The notes: generated by a model not told the origin, from the letters alone. A DNA stretch of 64,000 nucleotides from Cellulomonas sp. JH27-2 (GCF_014837175.1 NZ_JACYFR010000003.1:744001-808000), one strand, 5' to 3'. Shown: positions 17,240 through 26,239, counted from the first letter of the stretch. Numbers and translations are program-made.

Positions 17240-18645
17240 CGACGACGATCCCCGGCGAGCCCTGGTCCACGGGGGTCGCCCGGGACGGTGCGGGCGTCGC
17301 GTCCGTGGCCGGTGTCCCGGTCGCGGACCTCGCGGCTCAGCACGGCACGCCGGCGTACGTGCTCGACGAGGGCGACCTGCGCGGGCGGGCGTCGGCGTAC
17401 CGGCGCGCGTTCGAGACGGCGTTCGCCGAGATCGGCGCGGGCGTCGACGTGTACTACGCCGGCAAGGCGTTCCTGTCGCTGGCCGTCGCGCGCTGGGTGC
17501 ACGACGAGGGCCTGCGCGTCGACACGGCGTCGGGCGGCGAGCTCGCGATCGCGCTGCGCGCGGGCGTGCCGGGCGCGCACATCGGCCTGCACGGCAACAA
17601 CAAGTCCGACGACGAGATCGTCACCGCGCTCGACGCCGGTGTCGGCCGGATCATCGTCGACTCGCTCGTCGAGATCGAGCGCGTGGCGGACCTGGCGGGG
17701 GCGCGCGGCGTCGTCGCGCCGGTCATGGTCCGCGTGACGACGGGCGTGCACGCGGGCGGGCACGAGTACATCTCCACGGCCCACGAGGACCAGAAGTTCG
17801 GCCTCTCCATCGCCCCCACTCCCGCAGCGTCCGAGCAAGTGGTCGCTGCAGCAGCCACTTCCTCGGACGCAGGAGGTGACAGTCCTGCGATGCGCGGGCT
17901 GCTCGCCGTGCTGGCGCGGCCCGAGCTGCACCTGCTGGGCATCCACTCGCACATCGGGTCGCAGATCCTGGACCCCAGCGGGTTCGAGGTCGCGGCGCGC
18001 GCGGTGCTCGAGCTGCGGGCCGCGCTCGCGGAGCGCACCGGCGTTCTCGTCGACGAGGTGGACCTGGGCGGCGGCTACGGCATCGCGTACCTGCCGGGGG
18101 AGGTCGCCCTCGACCCGGACCGGATCGCCAAGGACGTCGCGGCCTCGGTCGCGGCCAGCGCGGCCGACGTCGGCACGCCGCTGCCGCGCTTCTCCATCGA
18201 GCCCGGCCGCGCGATCGTCGGCCCCGCCGGCCTGACGCTGTACACCGTCGGCACGGTCAAGCCGGTGCGGATCGACGACGGGCGCACGCGCACCTACGTC
18301 TCCGTGGACGGCGGGATGAGCGACAACATCCGGCCCGCGCTCTACGGAGCGGCCTACCACGCGGAGATCGTCGGGCGGCTGTCCGACGCCGAGCCCGTGC
18401 TGGCCCGCGTCGTCGGCAAGCACTGCGAGAGCGGCGACATCGTCGTCCACGAGGTCCAGCTCCCCGGCGACGTGCGCGCGGGCGACCTGCTGGCGGTGGC
18501 GGCCACGGGTGCGTACGGGCGCTCGATGGCGTCCAACTACAACCAGGTCCCGCGCCCGCCGGTGGTCGCGGTCCGCGACGGCGGGTCCCGCGTGCTGATC
18601 CGCCGCGAGACGATCGCGGACCTGCTGGCCCTCGACGAGGGCTGA
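17236..18645 (+). CDS. lysA: Diaminopimelate decarboxylase, with in-frame palindromic repeat insertion
   Basis: Last step of lysine biosynthesis: meso-diaminopimelate to lysine plus CO2. A 469-residue fold-type III PLP enzyme with Lys77 in YYAGKAF as the cofactor lysine, HIGSQI, the glycine-rich [16 protein letters not shown], and Cys397 in KHCESGDI from the partner subunit's active site. The GTG start overlaps the argS stop. Between [11 protein letters not shown] and [18 protein letters not shown] it has roughly 25 Ala/Ser/Thr-rich residues ([17 protein letters not shown] and onward) encoded by the palindromic repeat at 17827-17870. From the family alignment as I remember it this stretch is usually short, so the enzyme is probably active with a surface-loop insertion. 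Confidence 0.95.
   Translation: MTTTIPGEPWSTGVARDGAGVASVAGVPVADLAAQHGTPAYVLDEGDLRGRASAYRRAFETAFAEIGAGVDVYYAGKAFLSLAVARWVHDEGLRVDTASGGELAIALRAGVPGAHIGLHGNNKSDDEIVTALDAGVGRIIVDSLVEIERVADLAGARGVVAPVMVRVTTGVHAGGHEYISTAHEDQKFGLSIAPTPAASEQVVAAAATSSDAGGDSPAMRGLLAVLARPELHLLGIHSHIGSQILDPSGFEVAARAVLELRAALAERTGVLVDEVDLGGGYGIAYLPGEVALDPDRIAKDVAASVAASAADVGTPLPRFSIEPGRAIVGPAGLTLYTVGTVKPVRIDDGRTRTYVSVDGGMSDNIRPALYGAAYHAEIVGRLSDAEPVLARVVGKHCESGDIVVHEVQLPGDVRAGDLLAVAATGAYGRSMASNYNQVPRPPVVAVRDGGSRVLIRRETIADLLALDEG
17827..17870. repeat. Palindromic repeat element, copy 2 (inside lysA)
   Basis: A 44-nt palindrome: GCGTCCGAG (17827-17835) with CTCGGACGC (17862-17870), then a C-C mismatch (17836/17861), AAGTGG/CCACTT, and a GCTGCAGC core. 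The order of arms, the C-C mismatch, the GGTCGC block and the TTCCTCGGAC arm match the intergenic copy at 3138-3191, while the inner stem differs by paired changes that keep it base-paired. It keeps the lysA frame open. Confidence 0.8.
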
Positions 18646-18660
18646 CGCCCCGGTCCTCGT

Positions 18661-18707
18661 CAACGCTCTGCGAATGTTCGCCGCAGCGCGACATTCGCAG
18701 AGCGTTG
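18661..18707. repeat. Long perfect inverted repeat after lysA
   Basis: A 17-bp perfect stem (CAACGCTCTGCGAATGT at 18661-18677, complement at 18691-18707) with a 13-nt loop, 15 nt past the lysA stop. It has no U-run. It may end the argS-lysA transcript, but its size and the CAACG...CGTTG ends recall the 3141-3188 palindrome, so it may be a second REP-like family. It marks the left edge of the accessory heme block. Confidence 0.7.
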
Positions 18708-18751
18708 TCGCTTTCCGGGGGTGTGATCGGCGCCCCACGGACGGGCAGTTC

Positions 18752-18770
18752 TGAGGTAAGGCTTACGTAA
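18752..18770 (+). promoter_or_regulatory. DtxR/IdeR iron box upstream of hmuT
   Basis: TGAGGTAAGGCTTACGTAA matches the DtxR/IdeR 19-bp consensus (TTAGGTTAGGCTAACCTAA) at 15 of 19 positions. It overlaps the likely promoter, with a TAGGGT -10 candidate at 18773-18778. Iron-loaded DtxR would block transcription of the heme uptake operon; release under iron starvation is expected. Confidence 0.8.
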
Positions 18771-18832
18771 GTTAGGGTCTCCTTTGTCGCCCGGTCATCT
18801 TCCGGGCCCGGACGACGAGGAGTGGCCGAGGG

Positions 18833-19963
18833 ATGCGCGCGCGCCAGGGGACCATCCAGGGGCGGTTCGTCCGTCGTGCGACCGCGCTGGCCTCTGCGGC
18901 TGCGCTGGCACTCACGCTCACGGCGTGCGGCGGCGGTGCGGCCGCGACGGGGGCGGCGAGCGCCGAGGGGGGCGTCCGACTGGCTGACACGCAGCCGGTC
19001 GCGGACCCGCGTGCGGTCTCCGGTCCGTCGAGCGCGGTCGTCGCCGACAGCGCGCTGAGGCCCGTGGCCGACGACCCGACGCCGACGCTGCCCGCGACCG
19101 TCACCGACGCGCAGGGCACGACCGTCACCGTCACGGACACCAGCCGCATCCTGGCCCTCGACATCTACGGCTCGACGTCCCGGATCGTCTACGAGCTGGG
19201 CCTCGGCGACCATGTCGTCGGCCGCGACACGTCGTCGGCTTACCCGGAGATCGCCGACAAGCCGCTGGTCACCCCCAGCGGTCACGAGCTGTCCGGCGAG
19301 TCGATCCTGGAGCTCGCGCCCACCGTGATCATCACCGACACGAGCCTGGGCCCGTGGGACGTGATCCTGCAGATGCGCGACGCCGGCATCCCGGTGGTCG
19401 TCGTCGACTCCCACCGCGGCACCGACAACGTCGGCGCGCTGATCCGGCAGGTCTCGGACGCGCTGGGGGTGCCCGACGAGGGCGAGAAGCTGGCCCAGCG
19501 CACGGAGAAGCAGGTCGACGAGAAGATCGCCCAGATCGCAGCCGTCGCGCCCACGGAGACGGCCGACAAGCTGCGGATCGTCTTCCTCTACGCACGTGGC
19601 CAGGCGGGCGTCTACTACATGTTCGGCAAGGGATCGGGCGCCGACGCCCTCATCGACGCCGTCGGCGGGATCGACGTCGCCTCCGAGATCGGCTGGGACG
19701 GCATGAAGCCGATCAACGACGAGGGCCTGGTCAAGGCCGCGCCGGACGTCATCCTCATGATGACCAAGGGACTCGAGTCGGTGGGCGGCGTCGACGGCCT
19801 GCTCGAGCGGCTGCCCGCCGTGGCGAACACGCCCGCGGGGGAGAACCGCCGCATCGTCGACATGGACGACACGCAGGTGATGAGCTTCGGCCCGACGACG
19901 GCCGACGTCCTCGACGCGCTCGCGGTGGCGCTCTACGCGCCGGACGAGTCGGCCGCCTCGTGA
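18833..19963 (+). CDS. hmuT: Heme ABC transporter substrate-binding lipoprotein
   Basis: Membrane-anchored receptor that takes heme from surface proteins and hands it to the HmuUV importer. It has 376 residues, a signal peptide, lipobox LTAC (Cys32), then about 50 disordered Ala/Thr-rich residues and a class III (FecCD/BtuF-type) binding fold: SRILALDIYGSTSRIVYELGLGD, VVVVDSHRGTDNVGALIRQVSDALGV, and FGKGSGADALIDAVGG. It is the first gene of the operon under a DtxR box; its stop overlaps hmuU. A siderophore receptor has the same fold, but the neighbouring HtaA-domain genes favour heme. Confidence 0.88.
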   Translation: MRARQGTIQGRFVRRATALASAAALALTLTACGGGAAATGAASAEGGVRLADTQPVADPRAVSGPSSAVVADSALRPVADDPTPTLPATVTDAQGTTVTVTDTSRILALDIYGSTSRIVYELGLGDHVVGRDTSSAYPEIADKPLVTPSGHELSGESILELAPTVIITDTSLGPWDVILQMRDAGIPVVVVDSHRGTDNVGALIRQVSDALGVPDEGEKLAQRTEKQVDEKIAQIAAVAPTETADKLRIVFLYARGQAGVYYMFGKGSGADALIDAVGGIDVASEIGWDGMKPINDEGLVKAAPDVILMMTKGLESVGGVDGLLERLPAVANTPAGENRRIVDMDDTQVMSFGPTTADVLDALAVALYAPDESAAS

Positions 19964-21057
19964 CGCCGACGACGACCGCAGCACCGACGCCGACGACGAG
20001 CCCGTCCGCGGCAGCGCCCACCCGAAGCCGCCGCGTCCCCGCGCTCTTCGTCGGGCTGTCGGCTGCGCTGCTGGTCCTCGCCGTGATCTCGGCCGGGATG
20101 GGCCAGCTGTCCGTGCCACCGGCCGAGGTGGTCGGCTCGCTGCTGCACCACCTGGGTCTCGAGGTCGGCCCCGTGCCCGCGCACCCCAACGGCGACGCGG
20201 CGCTGTGGACCATCCGGTTCCCGCGCGTCGCGATGGCGTTGCTGGTCGGCGCGGCTCTGGCGACGGGCGGCGCGCTCATGCAGGGCGTGTTCGGCAACCC
20301 GCTCGCCGACCCCGGCGTGGTGGGCGTCAGCTCCGGTGCGGCCGTCGGTGCGTGCTCGGTGATCGTGTTCGGGCTGACGTTCCTGGGGCCGTGGACGGTG
20401 GCCGCGACGGCGTTCGTCGGTGGGCTGCTCACGACGATCCTCGTCTACGCGACGGCGCGCGAGAACGGCCGCACCGAGGTGGTGACCCTCGTGCTGACCG
20501 GCGTCGCGGTCAACGCGGTGGCCGGCGCGGCGCTCGCCCTGCTGACCTTCCTGGGCGACACCCAGGAGCGCGAGCAGATCGTGTTCTGGCAGCTCGGGAG
20601 CCTCAACGGCACGCGCTGGCCGTACGTCGCGGTGGTCGCGCCGATCGTCGCCGTCGGCATCGCCGGCGCCGTGCTGGTCGCCCGGCGCCTGGACCTGCTG
20701 GCGCTCGGCGAACGGTCGGCCCGCCACCTCGGCGTCGACGTCGAGCGGCTGCGGGTGGTCTGCATCGTGCTGGTCGCGCTGCTCACCGCGGGCGCCGTGG
20801 CGTTCTGCGGCATCATCGCCTTCGTCGGGCTCGTCGTGCCGCACCTGGTCCGGATGGCCGTGGGCCCGGGCCACAGCGTCCTGATCCCGGCCAGCGCGCT
20901 GGGCGGAGCGGTCCTGCTGCTGGCCGCCGACCTGGTCGCCCGCACCGCCGTGCCCTACGCCGACCTGCCGATCGGCATGCTGACCGCGCTGGTGGGCGGT
21001 CCCTTCTTCTTCTGGCTCATCCGCCGCACGCGACGCAGCGCGGGGGGCTGGGCATGA
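19960..21057 (+). CDS. hmuU: Heme ABC transporter permease (FecCD family)
   Basis: Inner-membrane channel of the heme importer, 365 residues, about ten helices after a Thr/Pro-rich cytoplasmic start. FecCD marks include RFPRVAMALLVGAALATGGALMQGVFGNPLADPGVVGVSSG (seen in pieces), FWQLGSLNG, and the coupling region GIIAFVGLVVPHLVRM. The GTG start overlaps the hmuT stop by 4 nt and the stop overlaps hmuV by 4 nt, so all three subunits are translationally coupled. Confidence 0.92.
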   Translation: MTPTTTAAPTPTTSPSAAAPTRSRRVPALFVGLSAALLVLAVISAGMGQLSVPPAEVVGSLLHHLGLEVGPVPAHPNGDAALWTIRFPRVAMALLVGAALATGGALMQGVFGNPLADPGVVGVSSGAAVGACSVIVFGLTFLGPWTVAATAFVGGLLTTILVYATARENGRTEVVTLVLTGVAVNAVAGAALALLTFLGDTQEREQIVFWQLGSLNGTRWPYVAVVAPIVAVGIAGAVLVARRLDLLALGERSARHLGVDVERLRVVCIVLVALLTAGAVAFCGIIAFVGLVVPHLVRMAVGPGHSVLIPASALGGAVLLLAADLVARTAVPYADLPIGMLTALVGGPFFFWLIRRTRRSAGGWA

Positions 21058-21866
21058 GCGCCGTCCTGCAGGCCCGCGGCGTGCGCGTGGCGTACGGGCC
21101 GACGACGATCCTCGACGGTGTCGACGTCGACGTGCACGCCGGGCAGGTGCTCGCGCTCGTCGGGCCCAACGGCGCCGGCAAGTCCACGCTGCTCTCGGTC
21201 CTGGCGGGGGACACGGTGCCCGACACGGGCGACGTGCGCCTCGACGCGCTCGACGTGCGTGCCATCCGGCTCGACGAGCTCGCCCGCCGTCGCGCGGTGC
21301 TGCTGCAGGAGAACCGGCTCTCGTTCCCGTTCCCGGTGCGTGACGTGGTGGCCATGGGGCGAGCGCCGTGGCGTGGGACGGACGCGGAGGACGACGACGA
21401 CCGCGTCGTCGGCGCCGCCCTCGCGACGGCCGACGTCACGCACCTCGCGGCGCGCACGTACCCGACGTTGTCCGGCGGTGAGAAGGCGCGCACGTCGTTC
21501 GCCCGCGCGCTCGCGCAGGAGCCCGGCGTCCTGCTGCTCGACGAGCCGACGGCCGCCCTCGACATCCGTCACCAGGAGGCGCTCCTGGTCGAGTCGCGCG
21601 ACCGCGCGCGGGCGGGCGCGGCGGTCGTCGTCGTGCTGCACGACCTGACCCTGGCCGCCGCCTACGCCGACCGCGTCGTCGTGCTCGCGGACGGCCGGGT
21701 GCGCGGCGACGGCCCGCCCGTGGACGTCTTGACGTCCGCGCTGGTCAGCGACGTCTACCAGCACCCCGTCGACGTCTTCACCCGCCCCGGCAGCGACGAG
21801 CTCGTCGTCCTGCCGGTGCGTACCCCCGCACGCCGGCCCGTCGCGGCCGGGAAGGAGTCCCGATGA
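21054..21866 (+). CDS. hmuV: Heme ABC transporter ATP-binding protein
   Basis: 270-residue ATPase of the heme importer: Walker A GPNGAGKST, LLQENRLSFPFPVRDVVAMGR (the FepC/HmuV-type Q-loop region), signature LSGGEKAR, Walker B LLLDEPTAALD and switch histidine in VVLHDLTLAAAYAD. The signature has E in place of the usual Q, which is common in HmuV. The ATG overlaps hmuU; the stop overlaps the next secreted-protein gene. Confidence 0.92.
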   Translation: MSAVLQARGVRVAYGPTTILDGVDVDVHAGQVLALVGPNGAGKSTLLSVLAGDTVPDTGDVRLDALDVRAIRLDELARRRAVLLQENRLSFPFPVRDVVAMGRAPWRGTDAEDDDDRVVGAALATADVTHLAARTYPTLSGGEKARTSFARALAQEPGVLLLDEPTAALDIRHQEALLVESRDRARAGAAVVVVLHDLTLAAAYADRVVVLADGRVRGDGPPVDVLTSALVSDVYQHPVDVFTRPGSDELVVLPVRTPARRPVAAGKESR

Positions 21867-23056
21867 GGCGCCTCGCCGCGCTGCTCGGCCTCGCGCTCGT
21901 CGCGGCCGTCGTCCTGCCCGCCGCGCCCGCGTCCGCTGCAGCCCGCGTGACCGTGACCAGCAAGGCCGGCTCCGCGATCGCGGACAGCACCTACTCGACC
22001 ACCGTGACGGTCCGTGGCAGCGGCTTCCAGTCGGTCAAGGGCGGGTTCGGCGGCATCTACGTGTTCTTCGGGTGGGTCGACGACCCGTCGAGCGGCTCGT
22101 GGCGTCCCAGCCGGGGCGGCGTGACCGGTGACGACTACCTCTACGTGCCGGACTCCGAGTCCAAGGACAACCAGGGCTTCCAGAGGTTCGTCGCGTTCCC
22201 CGGCTCGTCCACGGAGAGCTCCGCGAACGGCGGCGAGATCTCCGCGTCCGGTTCATGGAAGACCACGCTCGTCATCCCCGGCCCCACGTTCCAGGCGGCG
22301 GACCGTTCCGGCAAGGTCCGCACCGTCGACTGCCGCGAGCTGACCTGCGGCGTCCTGACGATCGGCGCACACGGCGTGACGAACAAGAACAACGAGACGT
22401 TCACGCGCGTGCGGTTCACGACGACGAAAGACGCGACGAGCGGTGCGCAGGCGGCGCCGACGAAAGGCGCGCCGAGCGCTGCGGGCACGAGCGCGGGAAC
22501 GGGCGCGGGCGCGGGCGGCGGGTCGGGCGACGCGCCGACCGGTGCAGCGTCGCCGGGCGCGCAGCCCAGCCCGTCGTCGTCGGCCGCCGCAGCACCCGAC
22601 GTACCCGCCACGCTGGGCGTCTCGCAGGACCAGGTGGTGGTCGGCCGCGTCCTGTCGTTCACGGGCCAGGGGTTCCAACCGGGCGAGCAGGTGGTCGGCA
22701 CGCTGGGTGCAGGCCTGGCGGCCGTCGGGCCCCTGACCGCCGGCGCGCAGGGCGAGGTGGCCGGCGTGGTCCAGCTCCCCGCGGACCTGCGCCCCGGCAC
22801 GCAGGCGTTCACGCTCGACGGGGCCGCCTCGGGTCGCAGCGCCGCCGTGGAGTTCACGGCGATCGCCGACCCCGTCTCCGCGGCGGCCGCCGCGAACGCG
22901 AGCACGCAGCCGGTGTCGAGCTCGTCGCCCTGGGCGGTCGTGGTCGGCGTCGTCGCGCTGCTGCTCCTCGCCTTCGTCGTCGCCTCCTTCACGTCCGCCC
23001 GACGACGGCGGCGGCGACGTCGGCCGACGACGCCGAGGCCCGGGGCGACGGCATGA
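21863..23056 (+). CDS. Secreted, membrane-anchored Ig-like protein of the heme operon
   Basis: 397 residues: cleavable signal (ending ASAAARV), an Ig-like beta domain at about 28-190 (VTVRGSGFQSVKGGFGGIYVFFGWVDD), an Ala/Gly/Ser/Pro-rich linker, a second IPT-like domain at about 245-330, then one transmembrane helix and a strongly basic tail ending in a run of Arg. The first domain is related to the middle domain of the HtaA protein at 24492. Position between hmuV and an HtaA gene, with 4-nt overlaps on both sides, suggests it is a cell-surface heme chaperone or a spacer protein like HtaB. It has no HtaA motif, so heme binding is not shown. Confidence 0.75.
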   Translation: MRRLAALLGLALVAAVVLPAAPASAAARVTVTSKAGSAIADSTYSTTVTVRGSGFQSVKGGFGGIYVFFGWVDDPSSGSWRPSRGGVTGDDYLYVPDSESKDNQGFQRFVAFPGSSTESSANGGEISASGSWKTTLVIPGPTFQAADRSGKVRTVDCRELTCGVLTIGAHGVTNKNNETFTRVRFTTTKDATSGAQAAPTKGAPSAAGTSAGTGAGAGGGSGDAPTGAASPGAQPSPSSSAAAAPDVPATLGVSQDQVVVGRVLSFTGQGFQPGEQVVGTLGAGLAAVGPLTAGAQGEVAGVVQLPADLRPGTQAFTLDGAASGRSAAVEFTAIADPVSAAAAANASTQPVSSSSPWAVVVGVVALLLLAFVVASFTSARRRRRRRRPTTPRPGATA

Positions 23057-24384
23057 GGCGCGACCGACGGCTCGGCCGGGTGCGTGGTCTGCGGGCGTTC
23101 GCGGCGGTCGGCATCGCGCTCGTCGGGGCGGCTGCGGCCGTGCCCGCCGCGCTGGCCGACGACTCGGTCTCGGTCCAGGTCGAGATCCCGGCGGCGGGCC
23201 GTCTGGCCGTGTCCGACGCGCAGCTGCGCTGGGGTCTGAACGCCGAGTCGAGCAGCGGCGCGCACGCGTTCGGCTGCAACTTCCTGTCCGCGGGCGCCGC
23301 GGGCGACGCGGGCAGCTCACGGGCGTGGACGAAGGCCGACGGGCTGTACCGGGCGACGGCGGCCGACGTGCGCGTCGAGAAGCCGGGCGCGGACGGACGC
23401 ATGCGAGTCGCCACCTGGGACACGAGGTGCCAGGACCGCACCGGGGCGACCGTGACGTCGTCGGCCACGTCCACGACCACCGAGAGCGAGGTGGTGATCG
23501 ACGCGGGCGGCGGCTACGTCGACCAGGGCGAGCGGAGCGCGCGGATCGCGTGGAAGGGCTCGTTCACGGTCGTCATGTACGGCGGCCTGACGTACTGGTC
23601 GGCGACCGACCCGGTCCTGACGGTCGTCGACGGCGTCGGCACCCTGACCGCCACGGGGTCGGGGTACGCCGCCGACCGCGAGGATGCGTCGCGCTGGTTG
23701 CCACTCGAGGCGCGGACCATCACGCTCGCGCGCTTCGCCCACGTCGAGCTGGGCGCGACGGGCTTCGTCGTGACGCCGGAATACGTGGGTGTGCGCGGCT
23801 CGTCGGCCCAGGCGGCCAGGACGTCCGCGAACGCGGCGTACTGGGGGTCGTTCCCGGCGGACTTCGTCGCGTTCCAGGTCGAGACCGGGCAGTCGTCGTA
23901 CTGGTACACGAGCGGCGGTGAGCGTGATCGGTTCAAGGTCGCGCTGCCGGTGACGGTGAGCTTCGACGCCGACGACCCCGTCGCGCCGCCGGCTCCCGGA
24001 CCGGGCGCGACGGCCGCGCCGAGCCCGCAGCCGACGAACGCGGTCACGACGCCCCCGGCCGACGATCCGGGCAACGACCCGACATCCTCCGGGGCCCCGC
24101 CCACGCCGGGCGGGGGAGGCCCGGCCTCGGGCGGTCCGGGCACGGGTGCGCCGCTGCCGGGGACGGGCACACCGCTGCCCACGTCGCCGGGCGGGTCGTT
24201 CGCCGCGACCGCCGCGTCGACGGTGCTGGCCGCGACCCCGCTCATCCCGGTGGCGCAGCACGTGGGCGGCTGGCTGGGGGACCGGGACCCGTTGCTGCTC
24301 GGCTCGCTGGGGTTCGTGGCGGTGGTCGGGACGGTCGCCGCGGCCGGCTTCGCCAGGGGCTGGCTCGTCGTGCCGTGGTTGTGA
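23053..24384 (+). CDS. HtaA-domain cell-surface heme-binding protein
   Basis: 443 residues. A signal peptide (ending ALADD) leads into an HtaA-type domain at about 40-305, beginning AQLRWGLNAESSSGAHAFGCNFL and including an FTVVMYGGLTYWSATDPVLTV segment of the kind seen in heme-binding CR domains. A Pro/Gly/Thr-rich wall-spanning linker (about 310-390) follows, then hydrophobic stretches and a C-terminal transmembrane helix. In Corynebacterium, HtaA proteins capture heme and pass it to HmuT. It is the fifth and last gene of the operon; the ATG overlaps the preceding stop. Confidence 0.82.
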   Translation: MRRDRRLGRVRGLRAFAAVGIALVGAAAAVPAALADDSVSVQVEIPAAGRLAVSDAQLRWGLNAESSSGAHAFGCNFLSAGAAGDAGSSRAWTKADGLYRATAADVRVEKPGADGRMRVATWDTRCQDRTGATVTSSATSTTTESEVVIDAGGGYVDQGERSARIAWKGSFTVVMYGGLTYWSATDPVLTVVDGVGTLTATGSGYAADREDASRWLPLEARTITLARFAHVELGATGFVVTPEYVGVRGSSAQAARTSANAAYWGSFPADFVAFQVETGQSSYWYTSGGERDRFKVALPVTVSFDADDPVAPPAPGPGATAAPSPQPTNAVTTPPADDPGNDPTSSGAPPTPGGGGPASGGPGTGAPLPGTGTPLPTSPGGSFAATAASTVLAATPLIPVAQHVGGWLGDRDPLLLGSLGFVAVVGTVAAAGFARGWLVVPWL

Positions 24385-24410
24385 CCCGGACGGGCGATTG
24401 CGATTCTTGA

Positions 24411-24429
24411 TTAGGCAAGGCTAACCTCA
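24411..24429 (+). promoter_or_regulatory. DtxR/IdeR iron box upstream of the second HtaA gene
   Basis: TTAGGCAAGGCTAACCTCA fits the 19-bp DtxR/IdeR consensus at 16 of 19 positions and lies 62 nt before the GTG start of the HtaA-WxL gene. It gives that gene its own iron-responsive promoter, separate from the hmu operon. Confidence 0.82.
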
Positions 24430-24491
24430 GTACGGACCTCGGGGCTCTCACCCTGCACTCGCCGTGCGTCCACGACGAAAGGACGAACCTC

Positions 24492-26165
24492 GTGAAGACA
24501 CGAACCGGATGGGCCGCGCGTGCGGTCGCCGGTACGGGCGTAGCCGCGCTCGTCGCAGCCGTCGCCCTGACGGCCGCCGCCCCGGCCACCGCAGCCGACG
24601 GGCGGGAGGTGACCGCGAGCAGCGGTGACCTGCACTGGGGCTTCCGCTCCAGCTTCCGCAACTACGTGGGCCAGCAGATCGCGGCCCTGCCGCCGGTCGG
24701 CGCCGTGGCCGTGGGCCAGCGCATCACGGTCGGCGCACCCGCCACGTTCGACACGTCCGGCACCCCCGCCTGGGCGGCCAGCACGTCGACGCCCAACGAG
24801 ACGCTGCCCTACCTGTTCCCCGCGTCCGGTGGCTCGGTCGAGTCGGCTGACGACCTGCGTATCCAGACCGCCGGCTCGGTCGTCTACGCCTTCCCCTCCC
24901 ACGCCTTCACGGTGACGGTCAAGGATGTCGCGGTCGTCGTCGCGGACGGTGTCGCGTCGCTCGAGGGCGACCTGTCGGTCGTCATCCCGGAGAACGGCGC
25001 GGCCCTCGGCTACACACCCGGGACGTACGGCGGCGACGACGTCAAGATCGGCACGGTCACGACGGCCGACGTCGACGTGGACGGCGACTCGGTCACCGTC
25101 TCCGGCACGGGCGTCAAGCTCAGCGCCGCCGGATCGGCCGCGCTGCAGGGCTTCCTCAACGCGGGCGACGCGCTCGACGACTTCTCCGTCAGCGCCGACC
25201 TCGACGCGGCCCCCGTCGCCTGGGACCCGAAGATCACGGTCTCCAAGGTCAGCGGCTTCGACCCGGCCGGCACCGAGTCGGTCACCGTCACGGGCACCGG
25301 TTTCGACCCGCAGGCCAACCTCGCCACGGGTCGCCCGCCGGTCGCCAACGGCAAGCCCACCGGCGTCTACGTCACGTTCGGCCGGTTCGCCGACGTCTGG
25401 CGTCCGTCCGCCGGCGCCGCGTCGGGTGCGCGTGCGGTCACGAGCCAGAAGTGGGCACTGCCCGAGCCGTCGTTCACGCAGGTCGGCACGGACTACCCGA
25501 GCCAGGCCCCGGCCCTCGTCACGATGTCCGACGACGGCTCCTTCACGGCCACGCTCGACGTCAAGGCGTCGACCGCGACCTCGGGCCGCTACGGCATCTA
25601 CGTCTACGCCGCAGGGGGCGCTGCCGCCAACGCAGGCCAGGAGATCTTCGTGCCGATCTCCTTCGCCGGTGACATCAGCGTGGGCGTCGACGTGCCGGAG
25701 GGGTCCACCGACCCCGAGCCGGAGCCCGGAGTCTTCTCCTGGACCATCAGCGGCTCGGGTGCGGTCAGCCTCGGTACCGCGGCGGCCACCACCAACGGCT
25801 TCACGGCCACGGGCGCGCTGCCGACCATCCAGGTCAAGGACACCCGGGAGAACGCGCCGGCGTTCTCGATCGCCGGCCAGATCGGCAACTTCACCACCGC
25901 GGACGGGTCGCACTCGTTCGGTGGCCAGGCGCTCGGTTGGACGCCCAAGCTCACGGCCAACACCGTGGGTGCGGTGGCCGGCACGGTCGTCGCGCCCGGG
26001 ACGTCCGCCACGGCGGGTCTGCGGACGACGAGCACGCTCGTCTCCGGCGCCACGGGCCACGCCCTCGGTGACGTCACCGTGGGGGCCGACCTCAACCTGG
26101 TCGCCCCGGCCGACGCCGCTCCCGGCAGCTACACCGCCACGCTGACGCTCACCGCGCTCAGCTGA
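24492..26165 (+). CDS. Secreted HtaA protein with Ig-like and WxL-like C-terminal domains
   Basis: 557 residues with a signal peptide (ending ATAADG) and three modules. At about 36-240 is an HtaA heme-binding domain (SSGDLHWGFRSSFRNYV, with the conserved Trp and Tyr and a YAFPSHAFTVTVKDVAVVV strand). At about 245-395 is the Ig-like domain shared with the 21863 protein (VTVTGTGFDPQANLA, VYVTFGRFADVWRPSAG). At about 400-557 is a WxL-like domain: VFSWTISGSG, ALGWTPKLT and an ending GSYTATLTLTAL. WxL domains attach proteins non-covalently to the wall in Firmicutes; there is no LPXTG or membrane anchor here, so this is the likely anchoring module. It has its own DtxR box, and a DUF916-like gene follows. 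Confidence 0.8.
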   Translation: MKTRTGWAARAVAGTGVAALVAAVALTAAAPATAADGREVTASSGDLHWGFRSSFRNYVGQQIAALPPVGAVAVGQRITVGAPATFDTSGTPAWAASTSTPNETLPYLFPASGGSVESADDLRIQTAGSVVYAFPSHAFTVTVKDVAVVVADGVASLEGDLSVVIPENGAALGYTPGTYGGDDVKIGTVTTADVDVDGDSVTVSGTGVKLSAAGSAALQGFLNAGDALDDFSVSADLDAAPVAWDPKITVSKVSGFDPAGTESVTVTGTGFDPQANLATGRPPVANGKPTGVYVTFGRFADVWRPSAGAASGARAVTSQKWALPEPSFTQVGTDYPSQAPALVTMSDDGSFTATLDVKASTATSGRYGIYVYAAGGAAANAGQEIFVPISFAGDISVGVDVPEGSTDPEPEPGVFSWTISGSGAVSLGTAAATTNGFTATGALPTIQVKDTRENAPAFSIAGQIGNFTTADGSHSFGGQALGWTPKLTANTVGAVAGTVVAPGTSATAGLRTTSTLVSGATGHALGDVTVGADLNLVAPADAAPGSYTATLTLTALS

Positions 26166-26180
26166 CACGACGCACCACTG

Positions 26181-26218
26181 CCGGTGGCCCGGACCTCGCC
26201 TGGGGTCCGGGTCACCGG
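26181..26218 (+). terminator. Hairpin between the HtaA-WxL and DUF916-like genes
   Basis: 15-bp inverted repeat with one mismatch (26181-26195 and 26204-26218), loop of 8 nt, no U-tract. It lies in the 74-nt gap, so it more probably sets the ratio of the two products than ends the operon. Confidence 0.5.
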
Positions 26219-26239
26219 TGCGAACGAGAGGAAACCGAC

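Noticed and set aside
17827..17870. lysA considered as a disrupted pseudogene because of the inserted palindrome
   Set aside because: The frame is intact, all catalytic motifs are present, and the insertion lies in what is likely a surface loop.
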